A stretch of 64,000 nucleotides of DNA from Bacteroidota bacterium (GTDB lineage: Bacteria; Bacteroidota; Bacteroidia; Bacteroidales; Lentimicrobiaceae). This document shows positions 58,883 through 64,000 of this stretch, piece after piece. The DNA lies in NCBI GenBank assembly GCA_009773455.1, contig WSXU01000005.1, positions 1 through 64,000 of the forward strand. The letters run 5' to 3'. Within the stretch, counting starts at the first letter, position 1. Each line of letters begins with the position of its first letter. The notes under the pieces were generated by a model. The model saw only the letters and a list, made by a program, of their open reading frames with translations. It had not been told where the DNA came from and did not search any database. Made by a program: the position numbers and the translations under genes.

Positions 58883-59902
58883 ATGGAAACAAATGGAATA
58901 AATCTTCAAACCAGGATCATATCAGGAATAATTTTCTTTCTGGCCGGATTTACAGTTTTATTGCCTTTTGTGGTTAGCGCCCAGAAGGTTACTGCTGACA
59001 CTTCCCGGTTTTTGATCGGAAAGCAGGTAAATCTAACGCTGGAACTCGAAACGGAAAAAGGTTCTGTGGTTGATTGGCCTGTTCTGGGCGATACCCTGTC
59101 AGCTTCAATTGAAATCATCTCGAAATCAAAACCCGATACCCTAGTTACTGAAGGCAGCAACAAATTGATGATCCGTCAGGTTATCACCATAACCACATTT
59201 GATACGGGGTTTATTGTAGTCCCTCCTGTTACTTTCAGGGTCAAAGGCAAAAACGGAGCTTTCAGTGAACTGAAGAGCGAACCGCTTCTGCTTGAAGTGA
59301 AAAATGTACAGGTTGATGCCGCCAAAGACATTAAAGACATCAAGCCGGTATTACAGGCACCCTATACATTGCGTGATTTTTTACCCTGGCTGCTCCTTGC
59401 AGCCGCCATTGGCCTGCTGGCTACACTCGTCTGGTTTTACATCAGGAATCGCAGGAAAAACAAACCATTTATCAAACTGCCGGCGCGACAGCAGAAACCT
59501 CCCCACGTAGTGGCTCTCGGACTGCTGGACGAACTGCGTAAAGAACAGGTTTGGCAGAAAGGCCAGGTAAAGGAATATTATACCCGTCTGACTGATATTC
59601 TGCGTGAGTACTTCGAAAAACGTTTCGGTGTAAACGCTGCAGAAATGACCAGCGAAGAGATCTTATTTGCAATGAAAGATCATATCGGTGAAGCGTCTGT
59701 TCTGGGTGATCTCAGGAAACTGCTGTCGCTTTCCGATCTTGCGAAATTTGCCAAAATGCAACCAATTGGCGCTGAAAATGAACTCAGTATGACCTATGCC
59801 AAAACAATTGTATTAAATACTGCTGCAGCACCTTCAACAGATGACGCAGAAATGATCAGCAACAATGAAACCCGTGAAACCCGGAACCCGATAAACGAAT
59901 AG
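58883..59902 (+). CDS. BAT-operon membrane protein (BatD-like N-terminal domain, one central TM segment)
   Basis: Position between DUF58 and VWA genes; FLPWLLLAAAIGLLATLVWFYIRNRR TM; LREYFEKRFGVNAAEMTSEEIL. Confidence 0.75.
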   Translation: METNGINLQTRIISGIIFFLAGFTVLLPFVVSAQKVTADTSRFLIGKQVNLTLELETEKGSVVDWPVLGDTLSASIEIISKSKPDTLVTEGSNKLMIRQVITITTFDTGFIVVPPVTFRVKGKNGAFSELKSEPLLLEVKNVQVDAAKDIKDIKPVLQAPYTLRDFLPWLLLAAAIGLLATLVWFYIRNRRKNKPFIKLPARQQKPPHVVALGLLDELRKEQVWQKGQVKEYYTRLTDILREYFEKRFGVNAAEMTSEEILFAMKDHIGEASVLGDLRKLLSLSDLAKFAKMQPIGAENELSMTYAKTIVLNTAAAPSTDDAEMISNNETRETRNPINE

Positions 59903-59908
59903 ACCAAC

Positions 59909-60904
59909 ATGTTCAACCATCTGAAATTTGCAAATCCTGAGGCTTTTTACCTGCTCCTGCTGATCCCGGTGGCCATCGCATGGTATTGGTTCAGGGATCC
60001 GGGAACCAGGGCCAAACTTCAGGTTTCCGATTATTCTGCATTTCTCGAAAAGCCGAAGTCATTAAAGCAATACCTTCAGCATCTGCTGTTTATATTCAGG
60101 ATTATGGCCTATGCCTTACTGGTGATTGCGCTGGCGCGGCCTCAGTCAACGCTTTCAAGGCAGAGCGTCAGTGTTGAAGGGATCGACATTGTCCTGGCAA
60201 TGGACATTTCAGGAAGTATGCTGGCCGAGGACTTTAAACCCAACAGACTGGAGGCTGCCAAGGAAGTTGCCGAGGACTTTATCAAGGGAAGGCCCAGCGA
60301 CCGTATCGGCCTCGTGGTATTCAGCGGCGAGAGTTTCACCCAATGCCCGCTGACCACCGATCACCCTGTGCTGATCAATCTATTTGATGAAATAAAAAGC
60401 GGGATGATCGAAGACGGCACAGCCATTGGTGATGGACTATCCACTGCCGTTAGCCGGCTCAAGGAGAGCCAGGCTGTAAGTAAAGTGATCATTTTGCTCA
60501 CCGACGGAGAAAACAACAGGGGCTTTATCGATCCGAAATCAGCAGCTGAAATTGCAAAAGTATTCGGGCTCAGGGTTTACACCATCGGTATCGGTACCAT
60601 TGGAACGGCTCCGTACCCTGTACCAACACCTTTCGGGGTTCAGTATCAGCAGATGGAAGTCAGAATTGATGAACCCTTGTTGAAACAAATTGCCGAAATG
60701 ACCAACGGCAGGTATTTCAGAGCTACCAACAATCTGAAATTAAAGGAAATATACAATGAAATCGATAAACTTGAGAAATCAAAAGTTGATGTAACTGAAT
60801 TCAGGAGAAAAAAGGAAGAATTCAAACCATTTGCCCTGGCTGCATTGATCCTGTTATTGCTGGATTTTGTTCTTGGAATTACTGTTTTCAAAAAATTTCC
60901 ATAA
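59909..60904 (+). CDS. batA: VWA-domain protein BatA-like
   Basis: IDIVLAMDISGSMLAEDFKPNRLEAAKEVAEDFIKGRPSDRIGLVVFSG; terminal TM. Confidence 0.9.
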   Translation: MFNHLKFANPEAFYLLLLIPVAIAWYWFRDPGTRAKLQVSDYSAFLEKPKSLKQYLQHLLFIFRIMAYALLVIALARPQSTLSRQSVSVEGIDIVLAMDISGSMLAEDFKPNRLEAAKEVAEDFIKGRPSDRIGLVVFSGESFTQCPLTTDHPVLINLFDEIKSGMIEDGTAIGDGLSTAVSRLKESQAVSKVIILLTDGENNRGFIDPKSAAEIAKVFGLRVYTIGIGTIGTAPYPVPTPFGVQYQQMEVRIDEPLLKQIAEMTNGRYFRATNNLKLKEIYNEIDKLEKSKVDVTEFRRKKEEFKPFALAALILLLLDFVLGITVFKKFP

Positions 60905-60940
60905 TGGAAATATCTGATGGGTTCAAAAACGTGAGAACTG

Positions 60941-61987
60941 ATGTTTAGATTTGAGCATACGATTTTTCTTAATCTTCTGGCAATTATTCCGGTACTGATT
61001 GTGCTATATTGGTTTTTTATCAGGTGGAAAACCAGGGTGGCGCTCAGACTTGGGGAAAAGCAGGTGATATCCAGGCTGATGCCTGATATTTCAGTTTTCC
61101 GCAGTCATTTCAAGTTCATTCTGGTCCTGCTGACCATTGTTGTTGTGCTGCTGGCTCTTGCCAACCCCCAGGTGGGATCAAAAATCGAGAAAGCCCAGCG
61201 CAAGGGCGTTGATCTGATCATTGCCATAGATGTTTCGAACAGTATGCTGGCGCAGGATATTCAACCGAGCAGGATAGAACGTGCAAGGCAGTCGATATCA
61301 AGGTTGATTGATGAGCTTGAAAATGATCGCATCGGAATCATTGTGTTCGCAGGGAAAGCCTATACTCAGTTGCCAATCACAACGGATTACTCAGCTGCCA
61401 AGATGATGCTTGGTACGGTCCGGCCCGATATGGTTCCGGTTCAGGGTACCGCCATCGGACAGGCAATAGATATGGCCATGGCTTCGTTTAAAGATGAGAA
61501 ATCGGGGAAAGCCATCATTATAATTACTGATGGTGAAAACCATGATGAAGATGCTGTTGAAAAGGCCGGTGAGGCAGCTGATGCCGGGATTAAAGTATAC
61601 ACCATCGGCATGGGCCTGGCCGAAGGTTCCCCTATCCCGGTTTACAAGGATGGTGAAATCGTCGGGTTCAAGAAAGATCAGTCGGGAGAAACCGTCATTA
61701 CAAGGCTAGATGAAACCATGTTAACAAAAATTGCCGAAGCAGGTGATGGCATCTATGTAAGGGCCAGCAATACACAGGCCGGACTCAGGAGGGTTTTTGA
61801 TGAGATCAGCAAAATGGAAAAGACTACCTTCGACACCATGAATTTTTCAGATTACGAAGATCGTTTCCAGTATTTTATCGGCCTGGCTGTATTGCTTCTT
61901 GCAATAAATTTCTTATTGAATGAGCGGAAGAGCAGATGGGCAGAAAAAATATCATTGTTTCACCCGAACAGGAATCAAAAGAAATGA
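60941..61987 (+). CDS. batB: VWA-domain protein BatB-like
   Basis: VDLIIAIDVSNSMLAQDIQPSRIERARQSISRLIDELENDRIGIIVFAG. Confidence 0.9.
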   Translation: MFRFEHTIFLNLLAIIPVLIVLYWFFIRWKTRVALRLGEKQVISRLMPDISVFRSHFKFILVLLTIVVVLLALANPQVGSKIEKAQRKGVDLIIAIDVSNSMLAQDIQPSRIERARQSISRLIDELENDRIGIIVFAGKAYTQLPITTDYSAAKMMLGTVRPDMVPVQGTAIGQAIDMAMASFKDEKSGKAIIIITDGENHDEDAVEKAGEAADAGIKVYTIGMGLAEGSPIPVYKDGEIVGFKKDQSGETVITRLDETMLTKIAEAGDGIYVRASNTQAGLRRVFDEISKMEKTTFDTMNFSDYEDRFQYFIGLAVLLLAINFLLNERKSRWAEKISLFHPNRNQKK

Positions 61988-62676
61988 GAACCATAGTATT
62001 TATAACCACTTTATTGCTTCTGGTTTCAGCCGGAAACCTATCGGGCCAGAATGACAATCCCCTGGTCAGAAGCGGCAATAAACAATATAAGGCAGGCAAA
62101 TTCAAGGAGGCTGAGATCGATTACCGCAAAGCCATGGAATTGTCGCCGAAATCATTTAAGGGAGAATACAACCTGGGAAACTCTCTTTACAGGCAAAAAA
62201 ACTGGGAAGAAGCAAGCCGCAGTTATATGAATTCAGCCAATAAAATGAAGTCCGGTGATATGGCCGGAAAGGCAGCGGCTTTCCATAACCTTGGCAATTC
62301 CCTGCTGAAGGCAGAAAAATTCAGTGAGAGTGTTGAAGCCTACAAACAATCGCTCCGGCTTAATCCGGCCGATGAAGATACCCGGTATAACCTGAGTTAT
62401 GCCATGCGGAAACTTCAGCAGCAACAGCAGCAACAACAGAAAAAAGATCAGAATAAGGACGACAAACAGGACAATAAGGATAAGCAAAACCAGAATCAAC
62501 CCCAGGATCAGCAGAATCAGCAGCAGGACAAACAACAGCAGCAAAAGCAGCAGATCTCAAAACAGGATGCAGAACGTATGTTGCAGGCCCTGAAAAATGA
62601 TGAGCAGAAAACCATTGACAAGGTAAAAAAACAAAAAGCGAAACCTGTACAGGTTCAGGTTGAAAAAGACTGGTAG
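61984..62676 (+). CDS. batC: TPR protein BatC-like with Q/K/D/N-rich C-terminal half
   Basis: ATG at 61984 overlaps the batB stop (ATGA). TPR-like AGKFKEAEIDYRKAMELSPKSFKGEYNLGNSLY; QQQQQQQKKDQNKDDKQDNKDKQ. Confidence 0.85.
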   Translation: MRTIVFITTLLLLVSAGNLSGQNDNPLVRSGNKQYKAGKFKEAEIDYRKAMELSPKSFKGEYNLGNSLYRQKNWEEASRSYMNSANKMKSGDMAGKAAAFHNLGNSLLKAEKFSESVEAYKQSLRLNPADEDTRYNLSYAMRKLQQQQQQQQKKDQNKDDKQDNKDKQNQNQPQDQQNQQQDKQQQQKQQISKQDAERMLQALKNDEQKTIDKVKKQKAKPVQVQVEKDW

Positions 62677-62735
62677 CTTTGCAGAATGAATCGGGTATGA
62701 TTGAGCATATGATCTTATCAAAAGAAATTCATACA

Positions 62736-64000
62736 ATGACAGGCAAAGATATGATTAAGCATATAAAATTGTCAGCCCTGATGATGCTGCTGCTTTCCGC
62801 CTTTACAGTTTCAGGGCAGAAAGTTGAATTCTCTGCTTCAGCCAGGGATGTGGTAGCTGTAGGAGACCAGTTCAGACTGGTTTTTTCGGTTAATGCCCAG
62901 GCCTCCGGTTTTACAGCACCGGTGCTGAAGGACTTTGCCATCCTGGCCGGTCCCAGTCAGTCATCAAGTACCAGCATGCAGATTATTAACAATCAGGTTA
63001 CCCGGTCAATAGATTATTCATTCACCTATATACTTCAGGCATCCTCGGAGGGGACTTTTACCATCGGACCGGCATCGGTGAATGTGGATGGTAAGGTATA
63101 CAAATCGAATCCGGTTACAGTTAAGGTGGTTAAAGGTAATGCTCCGCAGCCCCGGCAGGGGTCGCAGGGGTCACAGGGTAGCCAGCAGCCTTCCGGTGAA
63201 ATCGGATCTAAGGATTTGTTTGTAAGGGCTTCGGCAAATAAATCAAATCCCTACCAGGGTGAACAGATTATCGTCACTTACAAGATATATACCAGGGTTC
63301 CGGTTGCAGAATACAGCATTACCAAAGCTCCCGGGCTCAGTGGATTCTGGACACAGGACCTGCTGAAAGACAGCAAAAACCTGAATCAGTACCGTGAAAC
63401 GGTGGATGGTTCAGAATATGTGGTTGCTGAAATAAAAAAGGATGCCATGTTTGCGCAGAAATCCGGCAAACTTGTCATTGAACCGCTTGATATGGATGTC
63501 ATTGCGCAGATACAGCGAAAAGCCGGGCGCAAACCGACCAATGATCCGTTTTTCGACAACTTCTTCAACGACAGCTTCTTTGGCAACACCTTGCAGAATG
63601 TCAAGAAAACAATAAGCTCAAATCAGCTCACCATCAACGTTAAACCTCTGCCGGAAAATGGTAAGCCACTAGGATTCAGCGGAGCTGTCGGCAATTTTAC
63701 CATCACAGCCTCCACCGACCGTACAGATTTGAAGGCCAACGACGCCATGAGTCTCAAGTTCACCGTCACCGGAAAAGGAAATGTAAAGCTGATTGAAAAA
63801 CCCGACCTGGTTTTTCCGACCGACTTTGAAGTTTATGACCCCAGGGTTACCGACAATATCAGCACCACAGCCTCCGGTGTTTCGGGTTCCCGGACTTTTG
63901 AATACCTGATTATCCCCCGGAATCCCGGCAGCTTTAAAATCAAGCCGGCATCTTTCTCCTTTTTTGATATCAATGCCGGAGTCTATAAAACCTTAAAATC
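62736..64000 (+). CDS. batD: BatD-like protein, 3' end beyond window (not in the supplied ORF track)
   Basis: Read directly: MTGKDMIKHIKLSALMMLLLSAFTVSGQKVEFSASARDVVAVGDQFRLVFSVNAQ... open to the window end. Confidence 0.88.
   Translation, partial: MTGKDMIKHIKLSALMMLLLSAFTVSGQKVEFSASARDVVAVGDQFRLVFSVNAQASGFTAPVLKDFAILAGPSQSSSTSMQIINNQVTRSIDYSFTYILQASSEGTFTIGPASVNVDGKVYKSNPVTVKVVKGNAPQPRQGSQGSQGSQQPSGEIGSKDLFVRASANKSNPYQGEQIIVTYKIYTRVPVAEYSITKAPGLSGFWTQDLLKDSKNLNQYRETVDGSEYVVAEIKKDAMFAQKSGKLVIEPLDMDVIAQIQRKAGRKPTNDPFFDNFFNDSFFGNTLQNVKKTISSNQLTINVKPLPENGKPLGFSGAVGNFTITASTDRTDLKANDAMSLKFTVTGKGNVKLIEKPDLVFPTDFEVYDPRVTDNISTTASGVSGSRTFEYLIIPRNPGSFKIKPASFSFFDINAGVYKTLK

Noticed and set aside
1-64000. 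Prophage, integrative element or restriction/defence island
   Set aside because: No integrase, transposase, phage structural, restriction or toxin-antitoxin genes recognised; the large secreted proteins are not defence-like.

Overview
The window is a Bacteroidetes (Bacteroidales-like) chromosomal segment, judged from T9SS sorting domains, a TonB receptor/DUF4249 pair, a BAT aerotolerance operon and TAnnTTTG-type promoters. Positions 1-22.8 kb hold six consecutive same-strand genes for very large secreted multidomain proteins. The first five each end in a C-terminal module of exactly 190 aa: a beta-rich part followed by two dockerin-like EF-hand loops (DVNQDGxVDTGD ... DVNGDGxVDTGD). The sixth is a 10-repeat Ig-like protein that ends in a conventional T9SS sorting domain. 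One of the five carries a GH13 alpha-amylase-family catalytic domain. This cluster is the best candidate for an unusual system, possibly a cohesin/dockerin-like or alternative sorting/anchoring arrangement; the function is inferred. The remainder (22.9-64 kb) is mostly ordinary: MGH1/GH63-like hydrolase, Nudix-type regulator, acylphosphatase, MnmD-like methyltransferase, FKBP PPIase, TlpA-like thioredoxin, DnaB, TonB receptor, FolA, ThyA, HydE-like radical SAM, GWxTD protein, M23 peptidase, FadL-like porin, Ung, C1 peptidase, MoxR/BAT operon. No tRNA, rRNA, CRISPR array or intact mobile element was recognised. All family calls are from reading motifs, not from database searches.
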